Assembly (NCBI GenBank): GCA_965153355.1
Contig: OZ231128.1
Span: forward strand, 40,424,001-40,488,000
Reading direction: 5' to 3'
Length of the DNA: 64,000 nt
Source of the DNA: Flaccisagitta enflata
Lineage: Eukaryota > Chaetognatha > Sagittoidea > Aphragmophora
Part shown: positions 1-12,204 of the stretch, in pieces
Position numbering within the stretch: position 1 is the first letter of the stretch
How the letters are laid out: the number at the start of each line of letters is the position of its first letter
The notes under the pieces: model-generated
The model's input: the letters and a program-made list of their open reading frames with translations, nothing else
Told to the model about the DNA's origin: nothing
Databases searched by the model: none
Made by a program: the position numbers and the translations under genes

Positions 1-144
1 CGACTGCCGGTCTATTTTTTTATTATTCGCTTTCGACCTTTTTTTGCATGGGTGCAGCGCGAGCGATTTTAAGCTAAGGCTCTTTTAAAACTTTGATTTT
101 GCATGCATTTTGATGATGCTCTTTGATTTCGTAAGCGTGCCTAT

Positions 145-788
145 TAGCTTGTACCTAAATGACTAAAACCAATAAAATCAGAATTCTACAAGTAGTTCTT
201 GTTGTGGGGCTGTCTTGGGCTTCTAATGGCATCAATTTTGGTCTGAAAAATTTGCATCTTGCTGTCCGCGCCTTACCTTGAATTTTCCTTCAGCCTATGG
301 GAAACCAAATATTTCAAAGTGCTTAAATCTCTGTTTTGACTGCAGATTTGAAATCTGCAGAAAAAACTGTTAATTGAAAGTGCTTTCCTTTTTTCGATAT
401 TCCTTCGGGATCATAGTCAAAATTCATCTTAAAGATATAAAAAAAGGTAAGTTCGGCGATTTTACATATAAATAAAAGAGAAAGGTAAGTTTTGCAAACT
501 TTGACACTTATTTTGAGCACCTTCTAGTTGGAATATTGAAAAAAGGAAAGCACTTTCAATTAACAGTTTTTTCTGCAGATTTCAAATCTGCAGTCAAAAC
601 AGAGATTTAAGCACTTTGAAATTTTTGGTTTCCCATAGGCTGAAGGAAAATTCAAGGTAAGGCGCGGACAGCAAGATGCAATTTTTTCAGACCAAAAGTG
701 ATGTCATTGGAAGCCCAAGACAGCCCCACAATAAGAACTACTTGTGGAGTTCTGATTTTATTGTTTATTGTCATTTCAGTACAAGCTA
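145..788. mobile_element. Fold-back element FB1, complete copy 1 (644 bp)
   Basis: The two halves are near-perfect reverse complements about a centre near 466. The ends are TAGCTTGTAC and GTACAAGCTA. The flanking 8-bp direct repeat GTGCCTAT (137-144 and 789-796) is a perfect target-site duplication, so both ends are exact. A small palindrome around CTGCAGATTT occurs in each arm (340-360 and 573-593). No transposase is encoded, so it must be non-autonomous. An 8-bp duplication fits hAT-like or P-like transposases, but the terminal sequence alone does not let me name the superfamily. Confidence 0.93.
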
Positions 789-849
789 GTGCCTATGAAA
801 GTTGAAAAAACAATGCTACAGAATAATAAGAAAGAAAGCAATAGTCGCA

Positions 850-1190
850 AAAGCGCCAGAGGGTCAGCCGTACCCGTGCCCTGCTGGGTAGGTTGTGATT
901 AAAGTTGAGGGAGGGAGCTGGGCTACGGCACCGAAGGGGTCGATGACCTATGCTTTCACACATATGGGGAATTTTCTCCTTCTTCTAGCAGTTTGGATTT
1001 TGGCCTTTGGGCTGAAATTAGGGCCTTGAGGTTAGGATTTGGACCTTGGGGCTGGAATTTAGGTCAGGAGGCTGGAATTTGGGCCTTGAGGCTTGGATTT
1101 GGGCCTTGAGACTGGGATTGGGGCCTCGAGAATGGGATCTTGGCCTCGAGGTTGTGATTTGGACCTCAAAGGCTGCGGTTAATGTGCGAG
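850..1190 (+). repeat. R2 element fragment with 20-bp-type minisatellite
   Basis: It contains the R2 landmarks: a GTACCCGTGCCCTGCTG block near 870, then CCGAAGGGGTCGATGACC and CTATGCTTTCACACATATGG (935-967). About ten degenerate units of the form GGGCCTTGAGGCTGGGATTT follow. It lies between the two FB1 copies, and the second terminal inverted repeat is not visible, so the copy is truncated. Confidence 0.75.
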
Positions 1191-1238
1191 ACAATAATGT
1201 TACGAAGAGTGAGCAAGGCTCTTGAAAAGAATGTATAT

Positions 1239-2974
1239 TAGCTTGTACCTAGATGACTAAAAGCAATAAAATCAGAATTCTACAAGTAGTTTTTGTTGTG
1301 GGGCTGTCTTGGGCTTCTAATGGCATCAATTTTGGTCTGAAAAATTTGCATCTTGCTGTCCGCGCCTTACCTTGAATTTTCCTTCAGCCTATGGGAAACC
1401 AAAAATTTCAAAGCGGCCAGGAATCTCGATGGAGAAAATCTCAATTTTAAGGGTTATGAAAAAAAATAAATGGACCCATCCCAGATTTTTGCACAGGGGA
1501 CCTAAAAAGGCTGTAGAACAAGATTCTGATGTTCATTTTGACCTAACTTGAGCCAAATAAAAAAGAAACGGGTTTTAGTGCAAAAAACAGCTATTTTTCC
1601 TTAAAAAATGGCATTAAATGAAATATTTTGACCCTTTCTTTTGCAGAAATATAAAGTACCAATAGTAATTGATATTTGAGTGAATGTAGAACAATCTTTA
1701 ATAGGTCTATGAGGTTCAAAAATAGCATTAAAATGCTCAAAAATGAAGAAATGACCTAAGAATTAAAAAATCGTCAAAACTGATGATTTGGAACAGTTTT
1801 TTAGGGAAAAATATGCTGTCAGTATGAATTTCATCGATTTACTTGAAAAAACATGGCCATGATAGGCGAAAAACGCAAAACCGCAATATGCAAATGAGAT
1901 CAAAGTGCGATTTTGGCAAAAAATGGCAAAACATGTTTTTTTCTGTTTATAGAAGCTAAACACGATAAAATATTGAGTACTTACCTTTCCAAAGCCATTT
2001 TTTGCAAAAACCGCACTTTGACCTCATTTGCATACTGCGGTTTTGCGTTTTTCGCTTATCACGGCTTTGTTTTTTTAAGTAAATCGATGAAATTCATACT
2101 GACGGCATATTTTACCCTAAGAAATTGTTCCAAAACATCAGTTTTGACAATTTCTTAATTTTTAGGTCATTTCTTCATTTTTGAGCATTTTAATGCTATT
2201 TTTGAACCTCATAGACCGATTCAAAGTTGTTCTAGAGCCACTCAAATATCAATTACTATTGGGACTTTATGTTTCTGTAAAAAAAAAGTCAAAACAATTT
2301 CATTTAATACTATTTTTTTAGGAAAAATAACCGTTTTTTGCAATAAAAACCGTTTCTTTTTTTTTTGGCTCAAGTCAGGTCAAAATGAACATCAGAATCT
2401 TGTTCTACAGCCTTTTTAGGTCCCCTGTGCAAAAATCTGGGATGGGTCCATTTTTTTTTTTTTTTTTTTTTTAAGAATTTTGCAAGTGAGACTTCTGGCC
2501 GAAAGTGCTTAAATCTCTGTTTTGACTGCAGATTTGAAATCTGCAGAAAAAACTGTTAATTGAAAGTGCTTTCCTTTTTTCAATATTCCTTCGGGATCTT
2601 AGTCAAAATTCATCTTAAAGATATAAAAAAAGGTAAGTTCGGCAATTTTATATATGAATAAAAGAGAAAGGTAAGTTTTGCAAACTTTGACACTTATTTT
2701 GAGCACCTTCTAGTCGGAATATTGAAAAAAGGAAAGCACTTTCAATTGACAGCTTTTTCTGCAGATTTCAAATCTGCAGTCAAAACAGAGATTTAAGCAC
2801 TTTGAAATTTTTGGTTTCCCATAGGCTGAAGGAAAATTCAAGGTAAGGCGCGGACAGCAAGATGCAATTTTTTCAAACCAAAAGTGATGTCATTGGAAGC
2901 CCAAGACAGCCCCACAATAAGAACTACTTGTGGAGTTCTGATTTTATTGTTTATTGTCATTTCGGTACAAGCTA
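1239..2974. mobile_element. Fold-back element FB1, copy 2, interrupted by FB2
   Basis: It has the same TAGCTTGTAC/GTACAAGCTA ends as copy 1 and is flanked by a perfect 8-bp duplication ATGTATAT (1231-1238 and 2975-2982). Removing the nested element and one 4-bp duplication (1,092 bases) leaves exactly 644 bases, the length of copy 1. The interruption is in the left arm, after ...TTTCAAAG. Confidence 0.93.
1414..2501. mobile_element. Nested fold-back element FB2 (1,088 bp)
   Basis: It is inserted in FB1 copy 2. The ends are CGGCCAGGAATCTC and, read inward on the other strand, CGGCCAGAAGTCTC. A 4-bp duplication AAAG flanks it (1410-1413 and 2502-2505), and the uninterrupted FB1 copy shows a single AAAG there. 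Most of the interior is one long inverted repeat centred near 1960; for example 1471-1500 mirrors 2421-2450. Open frames at 1763-1963 (-) and 1913-2158 (+) are mirror images of each other and are not genes. Confidence 0.92.
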
Positions 2975-2982
2975 ATGTATAT

Positions 2983-3632
2983 CCGGTGTTCGCATTCTTG
3001 TATTCTTTTCTTTTCTTTTGATCATTGATTGTTTGTTTATTTTTTCTTGTGGGGAGTTTGAATGGCTTACCGAAGGCGGATCCATCAAGACTAAAAGTCG
3101 CGAATGGAAACGCCTTTCGAACACCTTTTGAACACATATAAAACACCTTTAGAACACCTTTGACCGTTCTGAAATGAGTGTCCTTGACACTATTTTAGTC
3201 TTTGAATTCCGATTTGACCGAGAGGGGCACTTCGCCATTTTGATCGGCCCATAGTCTATGTTTTGAATAAGGCGAGCCTTAGTTCAAAAGAAAACACATT
3301 CGCTGATCTTGCTTAACCTCAAAAAGAAGAGATAGGATAAAGAGAGAGAAAGACGTACAAACGTTAGATGGTACGCGGTATCCAACTCAGCGTATGAAAA
3401 AGTGCGCAAGCACACAAGCATTGATTGTAGGCAACAAGTTGATCTTGTAGGCAGGAAGCACAATGTAAAAGCGCACATGCAAAGTCATATAACTATAACA
3501 ATAATTCCTCTTTTGTTATTTTTCAATTGTGTTGGGATATAATGGTAGCGGATATTTGGATAATAAACATTAAAAAATAGTCAATGGAAAGAATGTGAGG
3601 TTTATAATTGGATGATGGCCTTGATGGATTAA
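2983..3632. other. No recognisable feature
   Basis: Unique-looking AT-rich sequence. I see no coding frame with protein-like composition and no terminal repeats. Confidence 0.6.
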
Positions 3633-3911
3633 GGGCGTGTTTCTAGTGAAGATGTAAAACGCGTTTGTTCCCACTGAATGCGTTTAAAGTGTGAACACAT
3701 ATTCATGAATTTCAATTTTTGCAAGAGGCAGTGAGCGAAGCGAGTGAGTGAGCCCGTGCACGGAGCAAGCGGGCAAAGCGAGCATAGCAAAGTTGAGCGC
3801 TGTGTAGCGAGTGAGCAGAGTGAGCGGAGTGAGCGGTGTGAGCGAACGAACGTAGCGAGCGACCGAGTGGCCCGTTAAAAACGCGATCGTCTCTGACTAA
3901 AAACGCCCCCC
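3633..3911 (+). mobile_element. R3 element copy 1 (GAGCG-rich, inverted ends)
   Basis: It starts AGGGCGTGTTTCTAGTGAA and ends CTAAAAACGCCCCCC, so the ends form an imperfect inverted repeat of the type GGGCGTTTCTAGT. Between them is a strongly G-rich strand with units such as GAGTGAGCG, AAGCGAGTG and GAGCGAACG recurring about every 10 bases. Related copies lie at 34203, 37807, 59884 and 60135. No protein is encoded. Confidence 0.8.
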
Positions 3912-4175
3912 TTTGAGGAAGATATCGATTTACAGAGGCTAGCTTAGTCTTGGGTGAAAAATCATTAGACAAAATCTGCAAACGACTCACTCCGGGCCGA
4001 CGCCTAAAAGAAAGAGTTATTGCAGCGATTACTTCGAGCGTAAATCTCGTAGAAAGCGTCTAAATTGGAACATTACATCCTTGCACTCTCTTCATAGACG
4101 CAATCTGGCAAAAAAATGCTAAAAAAGAGGTGAAAGGATTATCCTTTGATGTAAACCGTCACCCTCAAGGCTGCT

Positions 4176-4177
<2 letters not shown>

Positions 4178-4232
<55 letters not shown>
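4178..4232 (+). repeat. (GA)n microsatellite
   Basis: About 27 uninterrupted GA units. Confidence 0.97.
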
Positions 4233-4234
<2 letters not shown>

Positions 4235-4627
4235 CTCTCATCTCTCACGCAGAGACACAGCATGGACGCATCGTTGCCCGGTCCGGCTTTTTTTCGAAGA
4301 CTTTATTTTTGAGGCCAAATCAAGCCTTCAACCTTCAGCCTTCTTAGAGCGTCCATAATTCTAGATACAATATAAAGTATAGGTAACCTTAAAATTTACT
4401 ATCTTCATTTTGCCGTCTCTGTCAGTAAATCTGTCCTGTTGGCCCTTCCGTGATATCATTTGATTGCAAGTGGATTTTATATCACTGCCCCTGCCCACCC
4501 GTCCGTGACTTGAATAAGGCCATGCATTCGGCCTTAATCCAGTAAAAGAGAAGTTTGAAGTAAATCAAGCTGAAAGACCAGTGGGTGAAATGAAAGTGCG
4601 TTTAAGTTACCGAGGCAAACAGACAGA

Positions 4628-4880
4628 CAACAAGTGACGCGGGGTTACAATATCATTGCGGACGGGTGGGCAAGGGCATTCAACCCCCAGCCTCTTTTCA
4701 ACCACACCCCCTCTCCAACAAACTCAAACACAGACAATTCTAACTTCAGCATCATAGATACGCATTTTCGCGTTTTAAACTCGAGCGTGACAACTCAAGC
4801 ATGATGGACCAACGGATGGACCAATGGACCAACAGACTAAAGAACCAATGGACGGACAAACCCTCTTAGGTCACGTTTAC
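4628..4880 (-). mobile_element. R1b element (ACTTGTT-tail subfamily)
   Basis: On the minus strand it ends in the R1b tail; on the plus strand this reads AACAAGTGACGCGGGGTTAC, then AATATCATTGCGGACGGGTG. It carries a C/A-rich core and a degenerate tract of GGACCAATGGACCAAC-like units near the other end. The head hairpin is degraded. Confidence 0.7.
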
Positions 4881-4944
4881 CGAGACGTAACGCCCTTTTG
4901 TCTTTTGTTTTTGGCGGTCAACCAGTCGAAAGCAGGTAACGAGT

Positions 4945-5055
4945 TAGAGTTAGGGGTAGAGTTAGTGTTAGTGTTAGGGATAAGGTCAGGGATAGTCTTA
5001 GGGGTGAGGTTAGGGATAGGGTTAGGGCTAGTGTTAGGGGAAGGGGTGTTTTAGG
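4945..5055 (+). repeat. Degenerate TTAGGG-like tract
   Basis: Units such as GTTAGGG, TTAGGGATA and GTTAGGGCTAG repeat with variation. It resembles a decayed interstitial telomere-type repeat. The units are too irregular for a functional telomere. Confidence 0.65.
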
Positions 5056-5560
5056 GCTCAATATCTACTCGCCGATTGAAAGTTTGCTCTGGCGGAATTG
5101 TTGGGAAATCATCTACAAAATTACCGCCTCTTATAGAGTTGCGGGTCCGCACTTAAAAAGATTCGACGAAAAATCCAAGAAAGCAACGAGAAGAGACACT
5201 TAAGCGCAGAGCGCCAGAGTGAGAAAAATGGAGGGTAAACAAAGATCTAGGTAAATGATAAACGAAAAGAGGTTCAACGCAGAGTGGGATGTACGGAGTT
5301 ATCTTTGGTCAGACTTATCTCGATGGCTAAACTCCCTCCCTCCCCTTTGTCTCCGGAAGGAAATCTGGGAAAAGTTTTTCTAAAAAGTCCTACGAGTCCA
5401 ATCTCATTTGCTCAAAGTGTTAAATAGTCACAAAAGCGTTAGATGGTCAGCGGTACCCGTGCCCTGCTTAAGACGGTTAATTTTTGAAGGAAGAAATTAG
5501 TATTTCATACCACTTTTTGCATAATTAGTTGAACAAGTAAAGAACTACAAATACTTTTCT
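5056..5560. other. No recognisable feature, except a short R2 end
   Basis: Mostly unassigned sequence. Near 5430-5475 there is a fragment matching the outer flank of R2 elements (AGCGGTACCCGTGCCCTGCT). Confidence 0.55.
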
Positions 5561-5564
5561 TGGC

Positions 5565-5990
5565 CAAATTGTCTCTAGGGACAGTTGGTGTGTACATCTT
5601 TGTCATAAGCTGACCTCATAGGTATCTTTAGATATGCAAATTACATGAAATAAGGAAAGAAGATCAAGGTTTTTGTGAAATTTTGCTTACATTTTTTTTG
5701 CTTTTTCTGTGGTTGAAATTCTAAGACTCTTAAATGCAGCAAAATTTTGCATTTTCAAAAACATAGTTCTCTCTGTAATTGAACTTGGAAGAGAACTATG
5801 TTTTCTTTTTTTTCATTTTTTCATTTTTTATGCAAATTTAGAATTTCAACCATCCCCCTGTCAGTTAATAAAAGTGAAATTTTCAGAAATTTGCAGTAAC
5901 TTTCCTTTATCAATCTTGGCCATATCAAGTTGATTTTTGTATTAGAATGTGAATCTTGCAAAATATTATTAAGATCAACCTTTTTCATGG
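5565..5990 (+). repeat. R4 dispersed repeat, copy 1
   Basis: It aligns by eye, in opposite orientation, with about 17490-17960. It contains an internal inverted repeat, TTGAAATTCTAAGACTCT against TTAGAATTTCAAC, and AACATAGTTCTCT against AGAGAACTATGTT, around 5710-5850. A shorter diverged relative is at 43060-43200. No coding potential. Confidence 0.75.
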
Positions 5991-6089
5991 ATTTTTTTTG
6001 ATACAATTATTCAGTTTTACTTTGATTCATATTTATATTTTGATCATTGTTGAAACAAAAATGTTGGCTTCAGAAGCTCGCCGTCTTAA

Positions 6090-6830
6090 GTAGATTGTAG
6101 CTGAAGTTGAGGGGGGGGAGCAGGGCAGCGGCCAAGAAGAAGGAGGAGAAGGAGAAGAAAATTCCCCACGTGTGGGAGCATAGGTCATTGACCCCTTTGG
6201 GGCCGCTACCCAAAAATGGATGTTTTTTATTCTATTCTGCCATATATTTGCTTCTTGAGACACAAAAACCCGACCTCTAATATGCTGGCGGATTGTGAGC
6301 GGCGGCCCAGAAGGGCATCTGACTATCCCCCTGCCCTGTCCTCAGTGCTTTGGCCCCTTTAGGGTCCATTCTGACCTAAATTTTGCAAAAGGACCCAAAT
6401 CCAAGCAAAGTGGCTCATATCCATGAAAAATGGTCCAAATCCATGGACCCTGGTCCAAATCTTGGCTAGAAAACCTTAATCCTGCCCTGAGATCCAACAT
6501 TTTGGCCCCTTAGACCTAGATTCTGGCCTCTGAGCCCTGGATACTGACCTCTAAGACTCAGATTCTGGCCTCAGAGACCCAGATTATGGCTTCTGAGACC
6601 TGGATCTTGGCATCTAGGGCCCGCATCCAGGTGTTCAGAATCCACACTCTGGTCTCTCTGACCTAGATCCCAGCCTCCAATATCAAAGTCCCTTTCTGTG
6701 GGCAGACGGACAGATTACTTCTGTGTTCTACAGGACTTTGCCCCCTTCAGGTCCGCCACTCAATCCCCTCCCTAACTAACCACTCAAGCAGGGCACGGGT
6801 ACCGCTGACCATTTACTGCCTTTGGGCTAA
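6090..6830 (-). mobile_element. R2 element complex with TCTGGCCTC minisatellite
   Basis: R2 landmarks occur at 6120-6225 (AGGGCAGCGGCC; CATAGGTCATTGACCCC; GGGGCCGCTACCC) and at 6705-6815 (GTTCTACAGGACTTTG; GCAGGGCACGGGTACCGC). Between them are about 15 degenerate units of a roughly 20-base motif built on GACCTAGATTCTGGCCTC. It is probably two overlapping copies. Confidence 0.7.
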
Positions 6831-6834
6831 TCAG

Positions 6835-7505
6835 GCAATTCACCAAAACTTATTTCCCGAAGAGTCTCTGAATCAAGATTCATCTTCGGCAATGGGATAA
6901 CCTATAACTTTAAAAGGACTGGCAGGGACTCAGATAAAATGGTCAGTGCAGTGAAAAGGTATGGAAGAATACTCTCAGAAGCCCTACAAATCACTTCTGT
7001 GGCCTTAAGATGTAGGAAGTCAGATGAAGTATTGAAACCAAGAAATGAGTTAACTGGTGTCTGTACCCTAACAGACTGGTGAATATTTTATTAATAAGTT
7101 GTCTCTCTTGCTTGCTTAAGTTATATTCTAGGTGGTGTTGAAAAATCCCTCTCTGTTCTGCCTTTGATGTTTTAGCCATGTCTAGACTTGTCTATGTCAA
7201 ATCTGGTAGCGCACGGGTTAATGCAAGCATTGTAATGTCAGGGGTCTTAGCAGCTGAAAATGATAGACAAAAAGAGAAATTGGGAAAAAAAGAGAAGAAA
7301 ACGCAATTGTTCCACGCGATTAAGACACGGAAAGACAGTTAGACAGACAAACCGGGAGATTCATTGACCACGCGCAGACGGCATAGGGTTGCCAAGGAGA
7401 TTGATGGTTCCACGTCAGAAGAATGGTAAATGAAATTTTGGATACAACTTGGGAATTGAAATGAAGAGATTCCTGGAATAGATGTAAAAAAAAGAGAACA
7501 GAAAA
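6835..7505. other. No recognisable feature
   Basis: Unassigned sequence. I see no convincing exon, terminal repeat or structured RNA. Confidence 0.55.
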
Positions 7506-7506
7506 G

Positions 7507-7510
<4 letters not shown>

Positions 7511-7588
<78 letters not shown>
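7511..7588 (+). repeat. (GA)n microsatellite
   Basis: About 39 GA units. Open frames across it, coding SLSLSL on the minus strand, are artefacts. Confidence 0.97.
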
Positions 7589-7591
<3 letters not shown>

Positions 7592-7769
7592 TGGACATTC
7601 TCTCCTAGATCCTCTCTGTATATCTTAATTTGTGTTGGACAGAAGATTATTCATCGCTCACCATATGATTAAGTTAATCGGGATTCTTAACTATTCACAA
7701 ACGTTCATAACTTTATTATCTCAGCGGTAGTTGCTACTTACTGACTTTTTTTCCTTTGTAACTTTCTCT

Positions 7770-8264
<495 letters not shown>

Positions 8265-8499
8265 GGCATGATGCTACCTCTCTCTCTTCCTCCAGCGTAA
8301 TCTGTTTCATATTTCTCTGCTCGAGGCTGAGTCGGCGACGACGGAATAAAAAAAAGACAGCTTTGCCGTAATTTGTATGCGCCGAGACGGCGGGAGGAAA
8401 TAATCTCCACCAATGTAAGATTTTTTTTCCTTCGTCTTGCTTGCTCTATGTTTTTTTTCTCCCCCCTATGTATTCTTCCTATTCAATTATCTTAATAAC

Positions 8500-8972
<473 letters not shown>

Positions 8973-8974
8973 GC

Positions 8975-9545
8975 ATCACTGTCCAATATATTGTCCTCAC
9001 AAATAAAATCTTTACACCTGAAAACAAGCATCACTTTGGAAAAGTGGTGCTTCTAATAAACAAACACAGCAAGGACGACCAGATGGGTCCCATTTTAAAG
9101 AGTTTTTTTTTACTTTTTTTAAATGCAACGAATCTGAGGCTAGACGCTGTATTCTTTTAGCAGGAGCACTCTTCCAAAGTTGCTGCCTGCTTCAAATGTG
9201 GCTCCTGCACCACTGCCCTGGTCCACTTGCACGCTATATTAGGCCTTGAATCATTCTACTCCTTTCTCCCATTTTTCATTCCTCCTGCTTATTTTTCTGC
9301 TCTGCCTTTCCATCTCTTCTGCTCTTTAATTTCTTTTCACGCTCTTTCGCTAACATGACGTCAGTACTATGCTTCAATCGCTCATAAAGAGTCAATATTT
9401 CCGTCAACGTCTTCAAACCATTTCCATTTGAGAAACGCCATTTTGGCCATCAAAATTCAGTGTTTGTTTTCTTTCCCATGTCTATTTCTTTGAGGTTTAT
9501 GTTTTACCATCAAATAAAATAATAATGGCATATTTTTTCTCCTTT
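8975..9545. other. No recognisable feature
   Basis: Unassigned AT-rich sequence with no protein-like frame or repeat boundary that I can see. Confidence 0.55.
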
Positions 9546-9547
9546 TT

Positions 9548-9928
9548 GGGCAGCGGCCCCGAAGGGGTCGATGACCTATGCTTTCACACATATGGGGGAT
9601 TTTCTCCTTCTCCTCCTTCTCCATCTTCTTCGTCCCCCCCCTCAAATCCCAGTCTCAAGGCCCAAATTCCAGTCTCAAGGCCAAAATCCCAGTCCCGAGG
9701 CCCAAATTCCAGCCTTGAGGCCCAAATCCTAGCCTCAAAGCCCAAATCCTAGCCTCGAGGCCTAAATCCCAGCCTGGAGGCCCAAATCTAAGCCTCTAGG
9801 TCCAAACCTCAGCCAAGAGGCCCAGATCCCCGCCAAGAGGGGGGAGGGACGGAGAGGATGGAGGAGGAGGAGAAAATCCCCCATACGTGTAAAAGCATAG
9901 GTCATCGACCCCTTCACGGCTGCTGCCC
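9548..9928 (+). mobile_element. R2 element with intact inverted ends
   Basis: The left end is GGGCAGCGGCCCCGAAGGGG, then TCGATGACCTATGCTTTCAC and GGGGGATTTTCTCC. The right end is its imperfect reverse complement (about 9865-9928). Inside are about nine 20-base units such as GGCCCAAATCCTAGCCTCAA. A further 60 bases (to about 9990) carry GCAGGGCACGGGTACCGCTG. Open frames repeating the pentad-like string SLEAQI are translations of the minisatellite. Confidence 0.82.
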
Positions 9929-10019
9929 TGATCCCCCTTCAACTTCAAGCACAGCCTACTCAGCAGGGCACGGGTACCGCTGACCCATATAATCAACACA
10001 GACTATTCTCTCCCTTCTG

Positions 10020-10595
10020 GACAGCGGCCCCGAAGGGGACGATGACCTATGCTTTCACATATGCAGAAATTTCTCCTTCTTCTTCTCCTTCTTCGTACCC
10101 CCCCCCTATCGAGGCCCAATTCATAGCCTCGAGGCTCAAATCCCAGCCTCGAGGCTCAAATCCCAGCCTCGAGGCTCAAATCCCAGCCTCGAGGCTCAAA
10201 TCCTAGCCTCGAGGCTCAAATCCCAGCCTCAAGGCTCAAATCCCAGCCTCAAGGCTGAAATCCCAGCCTCGAGGCTTAAATTCCAGCCTTGAAGCTCAAA
10301 TCCCAGCCTTGAGGCTCAAATCCTAGCCTCAAAGCTCAAATCCCAGCCTCTAAGCTCAAATCCCAGCCTCGAAGCTCAAGTCCCAGCCACAATGCTCCGA
10401 TCCCAACCTCGATGCTCAAATCCCAGCCTTGATGCTCAAATCCCAGCCTTGAGCTCCAAATCCCAGCCTTGACACCGTCAGCCTCAAACAAGTGTTAACT
10501 TTGGGCTCAAGCCGTCAGCATAGGTCATGGCGGCCCAGTTTTCTCTTTTTAACCACCTCACCCAAACCACTCACACCAGGGCAATGGTGCAGCTG
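10020..10595 (+). mobile_element. R2 element with 18-unit 20-bp minisatellite
   Basis: It begins CAGCGGCCCCGAAGGGGACG. From 10116 to about 10480 a very regular 20-base unit, GCCTCGAGGCTCAAATCCCA, repeats about 18 times. It is followed by a degraded right end and a GGGCAATGGTGCAGCTGACC block. The unit itself contains the palindrome CCTCGAGG. Confidence 0.85.
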
Positions 10596-10639
10596 ACCAT
10601 GCGGTTTTACTGAGCTATTCTCTCCTTGCAGGGCGCGCG

Positions 10640-11195
10640 ACTAAAGGCAATAATATTTGTTTTTTTACATAGGGGAAATTTCTCCTTCTTCTTCTTGGGC
10701 AGCGGCCAGAAAGAAGACAGAAGCTGTTGTTTTCTACATAGAAATTTCTGCTTCTTCTTCTTCTCCTTCTCCTCCGTCCACCCCCTGTCCAAGCCTCATG
10801 TCTGCTTGAGGCTCAAATCCTTCTGAGGCCCAAAATCTCATAGCCTCGGCTCAAATCCCAACCTCAGGTAATCCAACCTCCAGGCTCAAATCCCAACCTC
10901 AGGCTCCCGTCCAACCTCGAGCCTCAATTCCCAGCCTTGGTGCCTCAGATGCAACCTCGAGCTCAAATCACAGCCTCGAGGCTCAAATCCCAGCCTCAAG
11001 GCTCAAATCTCAGTCTCGAGGCTCAAATCACAGCCTCAAGGCTCAAATCACAGCCTCATGGCTCAAATCACAGCCTCCTTGGCTCAAATCACCGCCTTGA
11101 GGCTCTGTCTGGCCTAAGAAGCACAATCCTAATGTCTATATACTCTATATCTTTTATTTACTCACACTAGGGCAATGGAGGTACCACTTTGGCCA
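10640..11195 (+). mobile_element. R2 element, third tandem copy
   Basis: GGGCAGCGGCCAGAAAGAAG at about 10698 is followed by a less regular GCCTCAAGGCTCAAATC array (10800-11110) and an AGGGCAATGGAGGTACCAC end near 11168-11190. The part from about 10850 is also the start of the inverted duplication arm described separately. Confidence 0.72.
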
Positions 11196-11462
11196 TCTAA
11201 CGCTTTGATATTTCTTAGGAATACATTTTCTGCATTTTTTTCGTAGATGTGATATGGTTATCTTTCCCTCTAGATGGCGATGTTTGCCTTCAAAAATGCT
11301 TTTTTTCTGATTCTCTCTCGATTTCTCTTTTCCCTTTCTTCATTTGCCTAAGGAAAATTAATGCCCGGAGAAGCGCACTCATTCCCTCATTCTCATCTCA
11401 TCGTCTCATTTCTCGATTATTCTACTATGTTCACCAAAAAGAAAACACCACAGTTGATTTGA

Positions 11463-11621
11463 ACAAGGCTGGATACACGGCAATCCAGTCGCGGATGGTT
11501 GGGCAGGAGCAGTAATGCAAAAACCGCTCGGAATTAAAAAATGTGACGGATGGATCTACCAACCTACCAACAAATTTACCGACCGACATGGCAAGGTGTA
11601 GAGTCGCGTGTCCGCGACTAA
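11463..11621 (-). mobile_element. R1a element (GGCCTTGTT-tail subfamily)
   Basis: On the minus strand it runs from the head hairpin AGTCGCGGACACGCGACT (11602-11619) to a tail close to CCAGCCTTGTT. The GGTC-type tract here is a TACCAACC-like tract. Confidence 0.8.
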
Positions 11622-11826
11622 AGCAAAGGCGGATACATAGCTGCCAGTCGCGTGCGGGTGGAGCAGAGCTATGCGAGTCGCACTCAATCATTTGGGCAGA
11701 GCTGGTGAGGCCAAAGACCGCAAAAAACAAAAAAGTAAAAGTGTAGGCAGACCCCGGACCGGCGGACCGACGGACATACGGACCGACAAAGCGGGTTGTA
11801 GAGTCGCGTAGCACGCGACTAAAAAT
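11622..11826 (-). mobile_element. R1a element, directly adjoining the previous copy
   Basis: Tail-side sequence GCGGATACATAGCTGCCAGT begins the copy. The GGACCGACGGAC tract is at 11755-11790, and the head hairpin AGTCGCGTAGCACGCGACT ends at 11820. It sits head-to-tail with the previous copy; the mirrored pair is at 42025-42391. Confidence 0.85.
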
Positions 11827-11950
11827 AATCATCAGGATTTTTTTTAATCGCGAATAAAAGAGGCTTTGTCTGTTTGTTTGTTAGTCCATTAGTTAATGGG
11901 TCAGTCCATAATGCTTGAGTCAAAAAGTAAAAAATTAGGCCTCACGACTA

Positions 11951-12204
11951 GTTCTAACCTAGACTATTGGATTCAGCAGAAAATTTTACCTATCCTAGGC
12001 TACAAGAACAGCTCAATCAGACAATTTTTACAGGTTTTACAGCTATTTCAAGTTTTTAAGGACAATTGTCTCAAAATATTTTAGGACAATTGTCCTTAAA
12101 AACTTTAAATGGCCATAAAACCTGAAATAATTGTCTGATTGAGCTGTTCTTGTAATTGAGGATAGGTAAAATTTTTTTCTGAATCCAATGGTCTGGGTTA
12201 AAAC
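11951..12204. repeat. 254-bp palindromic element at the edge of arm A
   Basis: Reverse-complement arms are centred at 12077-12078: GTTCTAACCTAGACTATTGG at 11951 mirrors the sequence ending at 12204. It begins at the exact base where the inverted duplication ends. No clear flanking duplication was found. Confidence 0.85.

Larger units (their letters stand above)
10850..11950 (+). repeat. Arm A of a 1.1-kb inverted segmental duplication
   Basis: It reads as the reverse complement of about 41896-43010. Matched landmarks include the R2 minisatellite, the sentence-like unique stretch at 11200-11460 (mirror of 42370-42640), two R1a copies and the final ...GCCTCACGACTA. Similarity stops abruptly at 11950/41896. 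The open frames at 11249-11515 and 42338-42724 share the same 88 residues because of this duplication. Their sequence does not look like a known protein. Confidence 0.88.

Noticed and set aside
1763-2158. Two similar frames on opposite strands
   Set aside because: They are mirror images caused by the FB2 palindrome.
4945-5055. Functional telomere
   Set aside because: Units are irregular and internal to the sequence. At best this is decayed interstitial repeat.
10116-10480. CRISPR array
   Set aside because: The 20-base units are contiguous without spacers and lie in a eukaryotic repeat element.
11249-11515. A conserved 88-residue protein, because an identical frame occurs at 42338-42724
   Set aside because: The identity comes from the DNA-level inverted duplication. 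The frame runs into R1a repeat sequence at its end.
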